From contig JALHQW010000056.1 of NCBI GenBank assembly GCA_022841745.1, positions 1 through 51,580 of the forward strand: a stretch of DNA of 51,580 bases, given 5' to 3'. Positions 1 to 8,530 of this stretch are shown here, one piece after another; the first letter of the stretch is position 1, and each line of letters opens with the position of its first letter. Position numbers and translations under genes: made by a program. The notes beneath the pieces are model-generated. The model saw only the letters and a program-made list of their open reading frames with translations. It was not told the origin of the DNA and did not search any database. Source of the stretch: Saprospiraceae bacterium (GTDB lineage Bacteria; Bacteroidota; Bacteroidia; Chitinophagales; Saprospiraceae).

Positions 1-132
1 AGGAACACCAAAAATTTCATCAGCATGATATTGTTCTTGTGCGGCAAGCTCGAATTTAAACCATTATATGCTAAATGAGGAATTCAGCTTACCCACACGA
101 AATCACGAAGAACCATTTTTCTTTTAGATGCT

Positions 133-471
133 TTGGGTGCATTATCTTCAAATCTATGGCTAACAATTTTGTATAAATATGATGGTTATTTTGGAATGCC
201 AAGAATAGTTATTCTAAATTTTATTTTGATAGCTATTTGCTTGTTTCTTTATTCAATTAGCATCATTTTAATCAAACCTTCAAACTGGAAAATATTTCTA
301 AAAATTTTAGCCGTTTCAAATATTTTGTATTGTTTGCTTACAATTTTCCAAATCTTTCAAAATAAAAGCAGCTTAACATTATTTGGTTACTTGTATTTTG
401 TTGTTGAAGTCATAGTGATTTTAATTTTATCTTACAGTGAACTTAAATACTGCTATAAACGAAGTAGTTGA
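133..471 (+). CDS. Hypothetical small membrane protein, possibly 5'-truncated
   Basis: This encodes 112 residues with three to four hydrophobic segments and a short basic tail, so it is probably an inner-membrane protein. The family is not firmly recognised. It resembles small conserved membrane proteins of about 125 residues that contain a motif like NWKIFLKILAVSNILYC. No ATG lies in frame between the upstream stop at 76-78 and the TTG at 133, so either TTG is the start or the 5' end has been lost. The gene is visibly more AT-rich than the rest of the window and sits next to a broken methyltransferase gene, which fits a degraded or acquired segment. Function unknown. Confidence 0.45.
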   Translation: MGALSSNLWLTILYKYDGYFGMPRIVILNFILIAICLFLYSISIILIKPSNWKIFLKILAVSNILYCLLTIFQIFQNKSSLTLFGYLYFVVEVIVILILSYSELKYCYKRSS

Positions 472-519
472 AAACAAATAAACTTAAAAATAAACATAAA
501 ACTTAAAATGGTATTTTAA

Positions 520-803
520 TTGAAAAATACAGTTCCTTGGGGAAGAAATTTAACCGAATATAAAGCCATGTTCTGTCTTAACTATGCAGACGGGTGTAAA
601 TCAAATTGTCGCACCTAGCAGCAAATTTGGGAGCGTCTTAGACCTTCCAGGTTTTAAAAACCTGGAAGGTCTAAGTACAACCTGCGACAATTTGATTTAC
701 ACCCATGCAGACTTGAATAAGCGAATTATTTGTTTTGGAGATGAACCAGCAAGCTTTGATGCAGAAATGACAAAGCTAAATAAGAAGATTGTTTCTATTA
801 CCT
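520..803 (+). pseudogene. Broken SAM-dependent methyltransferase N-terminal fragment
   Basis: Reading from TTG at 520 gives a peptide with VPWGRNLTEYKAMFCL. After an inserted palindromic element, a second frame from about 710 continues with DLNKRIICFGDEPASF and AEMTKLNKKIVSI. In a family of class I SAM-dependent methyltransferases these two stretches are contiguous (pattern PWGR..EY..MF...DL..RIL.CGDGPASFNAE). The insertion plus its 8-bp duplication adds 121 bp, which is not a multiple of three, so the frame is broken. The 3' part is also missing: homology stops near 800, where unrelated sequence begins. The family match is from memory and was not searched. Confidence 0.6.
592..704. mobile_element. 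113-bp nested palindromic element with 8-bp flanking duplication
   Basis: Outer perfect inverted repeats of 22 bp lie at 592-613 and 683-704. Inside them is a second near-perfect palindrome at 637-675, whose central 33 bp (640-672) match the size and shape of three palindromes inside ccoI. The element is flanked by direct copies of ATGCAGAC (584-591 and 705-712), as expected for a target-site duplication. It interrupts the methyltransferase reading frame exactly between those copies. There is no coding capacity, so any movement would need a transposase in trans. Confidence 0.8.
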
Positions 804-987
804 CCCCGGTGTGAATAGTGTAGTACTTCTCGCTGCCATTGCGCCTGTAGCCATCGAACCATGTGTTCCTCTTCACCGAGTAACACCCATCGCAGCCACT
901 GGCCACTTGAGGCCACTCGGGATGGAGCCTGTTGAGAAGGTAGGAGTGGCAAACGTCCTCGTTAATCAGCCCATCAAATGAGCGCAT
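799..987 (-). pseudogene. Possible IS1595/ISXO2-type transposase N-terminal fragment
   Basis: The minus strand reads MRSFDGLINEDVCHSYLLNR, then LHPEWP, a CDGC pair and KYYTIHTGEV. This resembles the N-terminal zinc-ribbon region of IS1595-type transposases (pattern EE.C..YL..L..P.G, cysteine pairs, then a TGT motif). The remainder of a transposase is absent and the reading frame runs into the methyltransferase fragment near 800. The assignment is tentative because the cysteine spacing is not canonical. If right, it explains the truncation of the neighbouring gene. Confidence 0.35.
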
Positions 988-1077
988 GCGCTGCCCACCC
1001 CTGCGTCAGGAAACCACTTTATTTGACGACACGGTTGCATGTTTGCATTTAACCGTGCTCCGTTTGCGGAATTCGCT

Positions 1078-1085
1078 TATTTTTG
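1078..1085 (+). promoter_or_regulatory. Candidate Bacteroidota -7 box upstream of THX
   Basis: TATTTTTG fits the TAnnTTTG -7 element of the Bacteroidota primary sigma factor and lies 50 bp before the THX start. No well-placed TTTG -33 box is visible at the usual spacing, so this is only a candidate. A short inverted repeat (CACGGTT/AACCGTG) lies upstream at 1030-1057. Confidence 0.3.
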
Positions 1086-1134
1086 CCGTCCTTTTGAATC
1101 AAACTAATTTCATCATCAATTAAATCTACCAAAC

Positions 1135-1260
1135 ATGGGAAGAGGAGATAAAAGAACGACCAAGGGCAAAATCTGGCGTGGTTCGCACGGCAAGACTCGC
1201 AACAAGAAGACGAACAGCGCAGCGCAGCCTAAGAAATTGGAAGTGAAGAAAAACGGTTGA
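1135..1260 (+). CDS. thx: 30S ribosomal protein THX
   Basis: This 41-residue, very basic protein begins MGRGDKRTTKGKIWRGSHGK, matching the THX family signature (MGRGDK.T..GKI..GS.G). THX binds near the head of the small ribosomal subunit and stabilises it. The length fits the family; the lysine- and asparagine-rich tail is longer than in Thermus. A TATTTTTG box lies 50 bp upstream. The gene appears monocistronic: an inverted repeat at 1261-1318 starts immediately after its stop codon. It is too short for most ORF filters. Confidence 0.9.
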   Translation: MGRGDKRTTKGKIWRGSHGKTRNKKTNSAAQPKKLEVKKNG

Positions 1261-1318
1261 TGGCAAAGGATTGGTTGTTGGCAGTCCGTTTTGCGGAGCA
1301 TCCAACAACCAATTGCCA
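1261..1318. repeat. Inverted repeat directly after the THX stop codon
   Basis: The arms are at 1261-1281 and 1302-1318 (core ATTGGTTGTTGG with CCAACAACCAAT, extended by TGGCA/TGCCA with a small bulge). No T tract follows, so it is more like the dispersed palindromes elsewhere in this window than a classical terminator, but it could stabilise the THX mRNA 3' end. Confidence 0.6.
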
Positions 1319-1338
1319 TCGCTGGCAAGCATTGGCAC

Positions 1339-1722
1339 ATGAAAATCAGGATGTCAGGCAATTCCATCCGGCTGCGCTTATCGCAGTCGGAAGTCGCAAA
1401 GTTCTTCGAGCACGGGGAGGTGAGTGAGGTGGTGCGCTTCGGTGCCGATGCTGCCCTGACTTACACCTTGAAACGGGGCGCAGCCACCGAAATCCAAGCC
1501 AATTTCCAGCAAAACGAAATCACGTTGCTTGTGCCCACCGACTTGGGCAACACTTGGGCCAACTCCGAGCAGGAGATTGGCCTTGAGCATATCTGCCGCT
1601 TCGCTACCGACGGCGATGGTGGCATGCTCCGCATCCTCATCGAAAAGGACTTCAAATGCCTCGCCAACCGGCCGGGCGAAGACGAGAGCGACAATTTCCC
1701 GAACCCCAATTTAAGCTGTTGA
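1339..1722 (+). CDS. DUF7009-type conserved hypothetical protein
   Basis: This encodes 127 residues beginning MKIRMSGNSIRLRLSQSEV, a pattern I associate with the DUF7009 family of Bacteroidota (small cytosolic proteins starting MKIR..GNSIR.RL...EV). An in-frame ATG at 1339 is preferred over upstream codons because it yields the family N-terminus, and the upstream part overlaps an inverted repeat. The C-terminal region has FKCLANRPGEDESDNFPNP, typical of the family end. Function unknown. The gene is convergent with the large PKD protein and separated from it by a hairpin terminator. Confidence 0.7.
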   Translation: MKIRMSGNSIRLRLSQSEVAKFFEHGEVSEVVRFGADAALTYTLKRGAATEIQANFQQNEITLLVPTDLGNTWANSEQEIGLEHICRFATDGDGGMLRILIEKDFKCLANRPGEDESDNFPNPNLSC

Positions 1723-1735
1723 TAATTGTGCGGCT

Positions 1736-1770
1736 AACGTCGGCGAGATGCTCAAAACCCCGCCGACGTT
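1736..1770. terminator. Bidirectional hairpin terminator
   Basis: AACGTCGGCG (1736-1745) pairs perfectly with CGCCGACGTT (1761-1770) and is followed by TTTTAAG. It sits between two convergent genes ending at 1722 (+) and 1783 (-). Confidence 0.7.
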
Positions 1771-1782
1771 TTAAGTAACTTA

Positions 1783-4700
1783 TTAAATACGCACTACCCT
1801 TATGGCCTTGCCCACCTGCCCATCCACCACCATGCTTACGAAATAAACGCCGCCGCTGGACAACTCGTTGCCGATTTCCAACTGACCATTATTGGCCTCA
1901 ATGCGAATATTTTTCACCACCTCACCTAGCACATTGGTGATGACAAGGTTGGCAGCCTCAAATGGTTTTTCCAGCTCATAACCAACCCAGCATTCCCCAC
2001 TGAATGGGTTCGGGGCGGCCACCAGTTTGCCGATTCTGTTCGTAATATCAGTCGTGCCGTTCGCCACCACGACCACGGTCTGCGTAAGCTCCTCCGAACC
2101 ACAAATATTGGTGACAGTCAGCGTGACTTCATAGCTCCCAGGGGAGGCATACCCGTAGCTAGGGTTTGCGATGTCAGCGAAGGTATTGCCATCGCCAAAA
2201 TCCCATACATGGGTTTCGGCGTCCGTAGAAGTGCTGCTGAAATTGACTACCAAATCATTGACCGTAAAATCAAATCCAACGCTGGGGACATCCAGCACGG
2301 TGACTAAGTTCTGGAATTGGTGGGCATCAGTGCCGCCGGGGCCAGTCACGGTCAGCTCCACGTTGTAAACGCCGGGACTACCGTAGGTCACGATTGGGTT
2401 TGGCTCGACAGAGGTGGAGGGATTTCCACCGGGGAACGCCCACGACCTTTCGGTGATTATTCCCGTTGACTGGTCAAAGAACTCAACCGTGACTGGGGCA
2501 CAGTCGCCGCTGGCCATGCCGCCAAAATCAGCGTTAGGGGCTGGAACGGCTATTTGAACATCGCTCATGAAAATGGTGGAACCGCAATCGTTGGTAGCCA
2601 CCAGCGTGACAGGCCATGTGCCGTTGCTCGAAAAACCATGGACTGGGTTGGCTTCAGTGCTGGTAGTGCCATCGCCAAAGCTCCATTGGAAACTGGTCGC
2701 ATTCGAAGATGAGTTGTTGGTAAAGGAGGCTGTCAGTCCATCTACAACCGTCGTAAAGCCGGCCATTGGTGCAGCGCCCAAGCTGATGGCCGAAACCATG
2801 GCCGCCTCACTCGTTCCCGCTGAATTGGTGACGGTCAACATCACATCGTAACTGCCCGCCGTATTGTAAACGACCACTGGATTTTGCTCCGTGCTGGTGG
2901 CTGGCGTACCACCGGGGAACGACCAAAGCCAAGCGGTCGGTTCGCCAGCAGACTGGTCGGTGAACTGCACCTGCAAGGGGGCGCAATCGCCCATGAAATC
3001 AAGGTCGAATGCCGCCGTTGGCGCAATGGCGCCGATGACGATTTCGGCGGTTTGGCTGACATTGCCGCAGCTATTCGTAGCATTTAAAACAACCTGATAA
3101 GTGCCAGGCCCAGGGAAGGTATGCGTAGGGTTTAAATCCGTGCTAGTTGCGCCGGAGCCATCGTTAAATGCCCATTCGTTGCTCAGTGCATTATTGGTAT
3201 TATTATTAAAAACGACGGTTGTTCCATTAACTGAATAATCGAAATTAATGGAGGGCACATTATTTACCGTAATTAAATCAGATTGACTGACATCATTGCT
3301 GCCCCATGCATTTTCAACAATAAGTGAGGCACTATAAATACCGGCATTATTATAGGTTACCACAGGGTTTTGCATGGCAGAAGTGGCTGGGTTACCGCCG
3401 GGGAACGACCACTCCCAACTGGTTATTTGCCCAACGGATATATCCGTATATGCCACCGCCAGCGGGGCACAGCCCGATGTTATATTCGCATTAAATTCGG
3501 CTATGGGCAAATAATCGGATATGGTGATTAAATTGGAAACAGTAGAGGTGCCACAAGCATTGTTTACTGTTAATCCCACGTTATAAATGCCGGGAGCTGA
3601 ATAGGTATGCGAAGGGTTTTGCGCTTGGCTGGTTTGCCCGTCGCCGAAGTTCCAGGCATAGGTGACACCACTGCCCGTTGAGCTGTTGGTAAACTGCACC
3701 GATGGGCCGTTGGGGCTTGCACTGAACCCAGCAATGGGGCTTCCACCGAGGCTGATAAGGCCGGGCATCATGGCCTCGCTGCTGCCCGCTGCATTGGTCA
3801 CTGTCAGCCCTACATTATAACTGCCTGCCGCCTGATAGGTCACCGTGGGATTCTGCTCCGTTGAAAAGGCAGGGTCACCACCGGGGAACGACCATTCCCA
3901 ACTGGTAGGAGCGTTCGTGCTTTGGTCGGTGAAGCTAACGGTGAGCGGCGCACAACCCGTCGTGACGTCCGCCCCGAACATTGCCGAAGGCACGAAAGGC
4001 CCAATCTGTACCACCTGTGTGAACACGTCGGTGCCACAATCGCCGTTCACGGTCAGCCTGACGATATAATTGCCCTGCTGCGCAAAGGTATGTGGCGGCG
4101 GATTGGCCTCCGTGCTGGTCTCCCCGTCGCCGAAGAGCCAGACAAGCGAGTTGTAATTGGTGGAGTTATTTACGAAGCTGACCGTCAGGCTGTCCACGCT
4201 GGTGGTGAAGCTGGCGTTTTGCAAAGGCGCAACGGTGACAAGGTCCGTGTTGAAAAGGTTGTAGGTGTTGCCGCCTTCGGTCGTCACCGTCAGGCTAACG
4301 CTATGGGTGCCGGAGCTGAACTGCACCGTGGGGTTTTGCTCGGTGCTGGTGGCGGGGTCGCCGCCCTCGAAGGTCCAGGCCCATGCTGCCCCTACGCCGG
4401 AGTTTTCACTGAAACTGACCGAAAGCGGCGCACAGCCCGTGGTGGGCGTTGTGTAGGTAAAAGCCGGGAAGGGGTTGATGGTCAGCGGCTCCAAGGCTAC
4501 GTTGAGGATGGTGAGCACACCGTTGGTGAGGGTGGCCTGCACGGTCTTGGGGAAATAACCCGTGGCGGTGACTGTCACATTGAAAACGCCGGGAATGGCC
4601 TGCCCCGTCTTGTAGTTGCCCTGTAGATCGGAAGTAGCCTGATTGGCCTGCGTGCTGGCGATGCTCACGCTGGCCCCCGACACGTTGGCCCCGGTGATGG

Positions 4701-5799
4701 CGTTCGTCACCTTGCCCTCCAACCAGCAGGCCCGCACATAGTTTATGTCATAGACCAACAGGCCATGCGTCATGTCAGAAGCGATGCAAATTCCAGAAGG
4801 AAAGTACGGATAGACGCCCCATACACCAGCGAAACCAGCCGTTTGCGAGACAAAAGAATCGAAATAGCCGACCTCAATCAAGTTCTCCGGCCTTGAGCCG
4901 TCAATGACGATAGTGCCTTCTGTGTAGTAGGCCGTCAGCACCCAGTCGTTCCAGACGTGGACGTTGTGTGCGATATTGCCGTTGGCAATACCGGGCAGGT
5001 GCCGGAAGCGGTCAAGTTCCACGATATTGTTCAAATCGGAGATGTCGTATGCAGTCACCGGGGCAAACTGCTTTTCGTCGGTGGTGAAAATCACGTCGCC
5101 CGCATCGTTCAGCCAAGTATTATGGTTAAAATTAAAGGGGGTCTGCTGGGTGGCCAGCAGTACGGGGTTTTGCTTGTCGCTGATGTCATAGACCTTGAAA
5201 TTGCCCGCATAAATATCGGAAGTGTAAAGGATGTTGTTGCGGGCATAGCTGTCGTGGCAATAGATGGGCGGCATCTTGCCAACATAGACGGGGTTGCCGT
5301 TGTCGGCGCTCACGTCAATGATGAGCGGGCCGCCACTGTTGATATTGGCCCCATTGAGGTAGAGATAGCCGAACTCGTCCACCGTGATGGAGTGGATCTT
5401 GTTCAGCACACCCACTCCGGGGATATTGGGCGCCCAGTTGGTGGAGGTCACGTTGTTCGGGTCGGTCATGTTGATGACCTGAAGGCCGCCGCCCGCCTCG
5501 GTCACCGAGTAGATGTAGTGGCCGTAGGACTTCAACTCCCGCCAAGAAGAGTTGGAGTTCATCTGGTCGGGCTTGAAGGCTATCTCGACCACGTTGTTGG
5601 GGTCGGTGAGCCTCACGATGGAAACGCCCGTGCGGGTGCCCACGGCGGCATACTCGGTGCCGTCCTCTGGGTCAATGTAGCCCCACAAGCTGCTCGTGCC
5701 CTGCGGATAGGCGATTTGGTCGGTAAGGCTCATGTTCATTTGGGCGCTGGCCAACAGGGATGCAATGGCCATCAGGACGGAAAGTACAGTTTTCTTCAT
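1783..5799 (-). CDS. Secreted choice-of-anchor B / LVIVD protein with ten PKD domains and T9SS sorting domain
   Basis: This 1338-residue secreted protein has a signal peptide (MKKTVLSVLMAIASLLASAQ). Residues about 20-355 form a propeller-like choice-of-anchor B/LVIVD region (YAAVGTRTGVSIVRLTDPNN, SDIYAGNFKVYDISD). A carboxypeptidase-regulatory-like fold follows (about 355-440), then ten PKD domains (about 445-1250) alternating between a GCAPL...W.W.FPGG..ATSTEQNP form and a shorter FGDG.TSTEANP form. The last 80 residues (AAPNPFSGECWVGYEL...GVYFVSMVVDG) are a type A T9SS C-terminal domain, so the protein should be exported by T9SS and kept at or released from the cell surface. The exact role is unknown; PKD arrays usually act as spacers or binding modules. 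Confidence 0.85.
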   Translation of the reverse strand: MKKTVLSVLMAIASLLASAQMNMSLTDQIAYPQGTSSLWGYIDPEDGTEYAAVGTRTGVSIVRLTDPNNVVEIAFKPDQMNSNSSWRELKSYGHYIYSVTEAGGGLQVINMTDPNNVTSTNWAPNIPGVGVLNKIHSITVDEFGYLYLNGANINSGGPLIIDVSADNGNPVYVGKMPPIYCHDSYARNNILYTSDIYAGNFKVYDISDKQNPVLLATQQTPFNFNHNTWLNDAGDVIFTTDEKQFAPVTAYDISDLNNIVELDRFRHLPGIANGNIAHNVHVWNDWVLTAYYTEGTIVIDGSRPENLIEVGYFDSFVSQTAGFAGVWGVYPYFPSGICIASDMTHGLLVYDINYVRACWLEGKVTNAITGANVSGASVSIASTQANQATSDLQGNYKTGQAIPGVFNVTVTATGYFPKTVQATLTNGVLTILNVALEPLTINPFPAFTYTTPTTGCAPLSVSFSENSGVGAAWAWTFEGGDPATSTEQNPTVQFSSGTHSVSLTVTTEGGNTYNLFNTDLVTVAPLQNASFTTSVDSLTVSFVNNSTNYNSLVWLFGDGETSTEANPPPHTFAQQGNYIVRLTVNGDCGTDVFTQVVQIGPFVPSAMFGADVTTGCAPLTVSFTDQSTNAPTSWEWSFPGGDPAFSTEQNPTVTYQAAGSYNVGLTVTNAAGSSEAMMPGLISLGGSPIAGFSASPNGPSVQFTNSSTGSGVTYAWNFGDGQTSQAQNPSHTYSAPGIYNVGLTVNNACGTSTVSNLITISDYLPIAEFNANITSGCAPLAVAYTDISVGQITSWEWSFPGGNPATSAMQNPVVTYNNAGIYSASLIVENAWGSNDVSQSDLITVNNVPSINFDYSVNGTTVVFNNNTNNALSNEWAFNDGSGATSTDLNPTHTFPGPGTYQVVLNATNSCGNVSQTAEIVIGAIAPTAAFDLDFMGDCAPLQVQFTDQSAGEPTAWLWSFPGGTPATSTEQNPVVVYNTAGSYDVMLTVTNSAGTSEAAMVSAISLGAAPMAGFTTVVDGLTASFTNNSSSNATSFQWSFGDGTTSTEANPVHGFSSNGTWPVTLVATNDCGSTIFMSDVQIAVPAPNADFGGMASGDCAPVTVEFFDQSTGIITERSWAFPGGNPSTSVEPNPIVTYGSPGVYNVELTVTGPGGTDAHQFQNLVTVLDVPSVGFDFTVNDLVVNFSSTSTDAETHVWDFGDGNTFADIANPSYGYASPGSYEVTLTVTNICGSEELTQTVVVVANGTTDITNRIGKLVAAPNPFSGECWVGYELEKPFEAANLVITNVLGEVVKNIRIEANNGQLEIGNELSSGGVYFVSMVVDGQVGKAIRVVRI

Positions 5800-6100
5800 G
5801 CGGAAAAATGGTTGGATGTTAGTGAGTGAAGTTCGGAGGTTTTGTCTTTTGAGGGGATAAATTTAGGGGAAAAATGGGAGAGTGCTGAAAAAATGGGGGT
5901 ATTTGGCAAGTTTAGGGACACCTCAGCGGATACCATAAGGCTTAAGTAGCTTGCCCCAAAACCATTCATACACCATTCAACCCTTTTCGTAGAAAAATGT
6001 TAGTGAAGGTCTTAGGGGCAAATACCTTTGCCTCCCATCTTTCGTTTGGAAAATGGCAAGCCAAAATGCCATTTTCCGAATTTCTATCAACACCGACTAT
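5800..6100. other. Divergent intergenic region
   Basis: About 300 bp separate the divergent PKD protein and TonB receptor genes, so both promoters should lie here. TACCTTTG at 6023-6030 fits the TAnnTTTG -7 box for the rightward gene, and a TAAATTTA sequence lies upstream of the leftward gene. No operator, RNA or repeat was recognised. Confidence 0.35.
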
Positions 6101-8452
6101 ATGTTCAGACATTTTTTACTGCTATCACTCGCTTTGCTCTTGGCGGGCCAAGCCTTCTCCCAACAGGCCAAAATTACCATCAGCGGCGTCGTGAAGGACG
6201 ACGACAACGGCGAGACGCTCATCGGGGCCACCATTTACGAAGTGAAAAGCGGCAATGGTGCCACCACCAACGAGTACGGCTTCTATTCGCTCACCATTCC
6301 CGCCAGCAAGGACTCGCTGGTGATTGAGTACAGCTATGTAGGATTCCAGTCGAGGACGTTCCGCATCCTGCCGAACAAGGATGTGACCCTCAACGTGCGC
6401 CTCGGTACGGGCATCGAGTTGCAGGAGGTGGTCGTAAAGGCCAATTCCTTTCAGGAAAGCATCCGCTCCACGGAGATGAGCGTGGAGGAAATCTCGACCA
6501 AGGAGGTGAAGATAATCCCCGCCCTGCTCGGCGAATCCGACATCTTGAAGGTCATCCAGTTAAAACCGGGCATCCCCTCTGGCTCGGAGGGCAGCACGGG
6601 CCTCTTCGTGCGGGGCGGTGCCGGCGACCAGAACCTCATCGTGTTGGACGAGGCACTGGTTTACAACGCCAACCACCTATTCGGCTTTTTCAGCACCTTC
6701 AACACCGATGCGGTGAAGGACCTGAAGCTCTACAAGGGCGGCTTCCCGGCACAGTATGGCGGGCGGCTCTCGTCAGTGATTGACGTGCGGATGAAGGAGG
6801 GCAACAACCAGCGGTTTGAAGGTGCCGGCGGCATCGGAGTCATCAGCAGTCGCCTTACGCTGGAAGGGCCGATACAGAAGGAAAAATCGTCGTTCATCGT
6901 GAGCGGGCGACGCACTTATGCCGATCTGATTACCCGGCAGTTCAACAAGGCCAATGAAGACAACCCCGATTACAACCCCATCCCCGACTATTATTTCTAC
7001 GACCTCAATACAAAGGTCAATTTCGACCTCGGCGAAAAAGACCGCCTTTATTTCAGCGGCTATTTCGGGCGTGACGTGTTTGGCTTCGAGGGTGATTTTT
7101 TCAACTTTAATTTCAATTGGGGCAACAAAACAGGAACGGCCCGCTGGAACCACGTTTTCTCCCCGAAACTGTTCCACAACCTGACCTTTACCTATTCCGA
7201 TTACGATTACAATATCGAAACGAAGGTCACGGGCTTCAGCTTCAAGGTCGGCTCCGACGTGCGGGACGCCAACCTGAAATCGGACTTCTACTACGGCCTC
7301 AACGACCAGCACATCCTCCGCTTCGGTGGCAATATCACCCACCACGACTTTGGGGTAGGCCGCCTAAAGGCAGGCACCGACGACGGCGAAATCAACTTCT
7401 CCGGCGGCAATGATTTCGATGCTTGGTCAATGGCCGGCTATTTCGGCGACGAGATGAGCTTCGGCACCCATTGGAAACTGAACGCTGGGGTGCGCCTTTC
7501 CGGTTTTTACAACGAAAAATTCTATGCAGGCATAGAACCAAGGGCAGCAGCGGTTTACAACGTGAACCAGGGCCTCTCCATCAAGGGCAGCTACGCCCGC
7601 ATGTACCAGTACCAGCACCTCGTGAGCACCAGCGGCATCTCGCTCCCGACCGACATCTGGTATCCCAGCACCGAGGTCATCAAGCCGCAGCGCAGCGACC
7701 AGGTGGCCATCGGCGTGGAGAAACTCTTGGGCAAGCAGTTCCTTATCACCAACGAATACTACGTGAAATGGCTCCGCAACCAAGTGGACTTCGTGGACGG
7801 GGCACAGCTCTTTGCCAACGACTTCCTGGAGCAGGAGTTCGCCATTGGGCGGGGCTACGGCTACGGCATGGAACTAGGCATCGAAAAACAGGAGGGCGAC
7901 CTGCGGGGCTGGATTGGCTACACGCTGGCCTTGGTGAAGCGGGGCAAGTTTGAGCCTGTGGACGAGACCAAGGTGTTTGCCGGAGGCGACGACTATTTCT
8001 TCCCCCGCTACGACCGCCGCCACGACTTCTCGCTGGTGCTGATGTACGACCTCGGCAAACGGTGGACGTTCGGCGGAACGGTGATTTACGGCAGCGGTGA
8101 CCGCACTTGGCTGCCCATTGGCCGCTTTGCTTTCCAAGATGTGCCCGGCGCTGATTTTCAGCCGATTACCCCGGTCTATGGCGAACGGAACGCCTTCCGC
8201 CTCCCGTACTTCTTCCGCTCTGACTTGAGCATCACCTACAAGATGTTCCCGAAATGGGGCGAGAGCGACCTGAACCTCAGTTTTTTCAACCTGACGAACC
8301 GCCGCAACGCTTTCTTCCTCTACATCGAACCGCAGTACGCCGAGGGGGTTGAACCGCTGGAAGACCCGCTGGCCATCCCAGAAGGACTTGCGGCGAAGCA
8401 GGTTTCGCTGTTTCCGATTATCGGGTCACTAACGTGGAATTTTAGGTTTTGA
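6101..8452 (+). CDS. TonB-dependent receptor with carboxypeptidase-like N-terminal domain
   Basis: This encodes a 783-residue outer-membrane receptor. The ATG at 6101 is chosen because a signal peptide follows directly (MFRHFLLLSLALLLAGQAFS). Residues about 22-105 are a carboxypeptidase-regulatory-like domain (ISGVVKDDDNGETLIGATIY). A plug domain follows (about 110-225; LFVRGGAGDQNLIVLDEALV and YKGGFPAQYGGRLSSVIDVR), then a beta-barrel ending in a hydrophobic/aromatic strand (IIGSLTWNFRF). It would import a ligand across the outer membrane using TonB energy. The DUF4249 lipoprotein gene follows 78 bp downstream, a common Bacteroidota pair, so the two probably form one operon and one outer-membrane complex. 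The substrate cannot be read from the sequence. Confidence 0.9.
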   Translation: MFRHFLLLSLALLLAGQAFSQQAKITISGVVKDDDNGETLIGATIYEVKSGNGATTNEYGFYSLTIPASKDSLVIEYSYVGFQSRTFRILPNKDVTLNVRLGTGIELQEVVVKANSFQESIRSTEMSVEEISTKEVKIIPALLGESDILKVIQLKPGIPSGSEGSTGLFVRGGAGDQNLIVLDEALVYNANHLFGFFSTFNTDAVKDLKLYKGGFPAQYGGRLSSVIDVRMKEGNNQRFEGAGGIGVISSRLTLEGPIQKEKSSFIVSGRRTYADLITRQFNKANEDNPDYNPIPDYYFYDLNTKVNFDLGEKDRLYFSGYFGRDVFGFEGDFFNFNFNWGNKTGTARWNHVFSPKLFHNLTFTYSDYDYNIETKVTGFSFKVGSDVRDANLKSDFYYGLNDQHILRFGGNITHHDFGVGRLKAGTDDGEINFSGGNDFDAWSMAGYFGDEMSFGTHWKLNAGVRLSGFYNEKFYAGIEPRAAAVYNVNQGLSIKGSYARMYQYQHLVSTSGISLPTDIWYPSTEVIKPQRSDQVAIGVEKLLGKQFLITNEYYVKWLRNQVDFVDGAQLFANDFLEQEFAIGRGYGYGMELGIEKQEGDLRGWIGYTLALVKRGKFEPVDETKVFAGGDDYFFPRYDRRHDFSLVLMYDLGKRWTFGGTVIYGSGDRTWLPIGRFAFQDVPGADFQPITPVYGERNAFRLPYFFRSDLSITYKMFPKWGESDLNLSFFNLTNRRNAFFLYIEPQYAEGVEPLEDPLAIPEGLAAKQVSLFPIIGSLTWNFRF

Positions 8453-8457
8453 CGTAA

Positions 8458-8476
8458 CACGGACTGCCAGTCCGTG
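8458..8476. repeat. Short hairpin between receptor and lipoprotein genes
   Basis: CACGGACT and AGTCCGTG pair perfectly around a GCC loop, 5 bp after the receptor stop codon. There is no T tract, so it is unlikely to terminate fully. It may tune mRNA ends between the two genes. Confidence 0.55.
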
Positions 8477-8530
8477 CTTCCAAACTTCCCAATGAACCAC
8501 TCCTTTTTTACACTTGACAATCAACCTTTT

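Noticed and set aside
584-814. 76-residue open frame across the palindromic element
   Set aside because: Its first half is translated palindrome; only the end (DLNKRIICFGD) is gene-like. It is the broken methyltransferase, not a new gene.
4957-5829. 290-residue plus-strand ORF antisense to the PKD protein
   Set aside because: Composition is that of a shadow frame (Val/Gly/His/Asp-rich) and the opposite strand has a clear domain structure with a signal peptide.
7427-7783. Minus-strand ORFs inside the TonB receptor gene
   Set aside because: Shadow frames; no start context or family motif, while the receptor frame is fully conserved in pattern.
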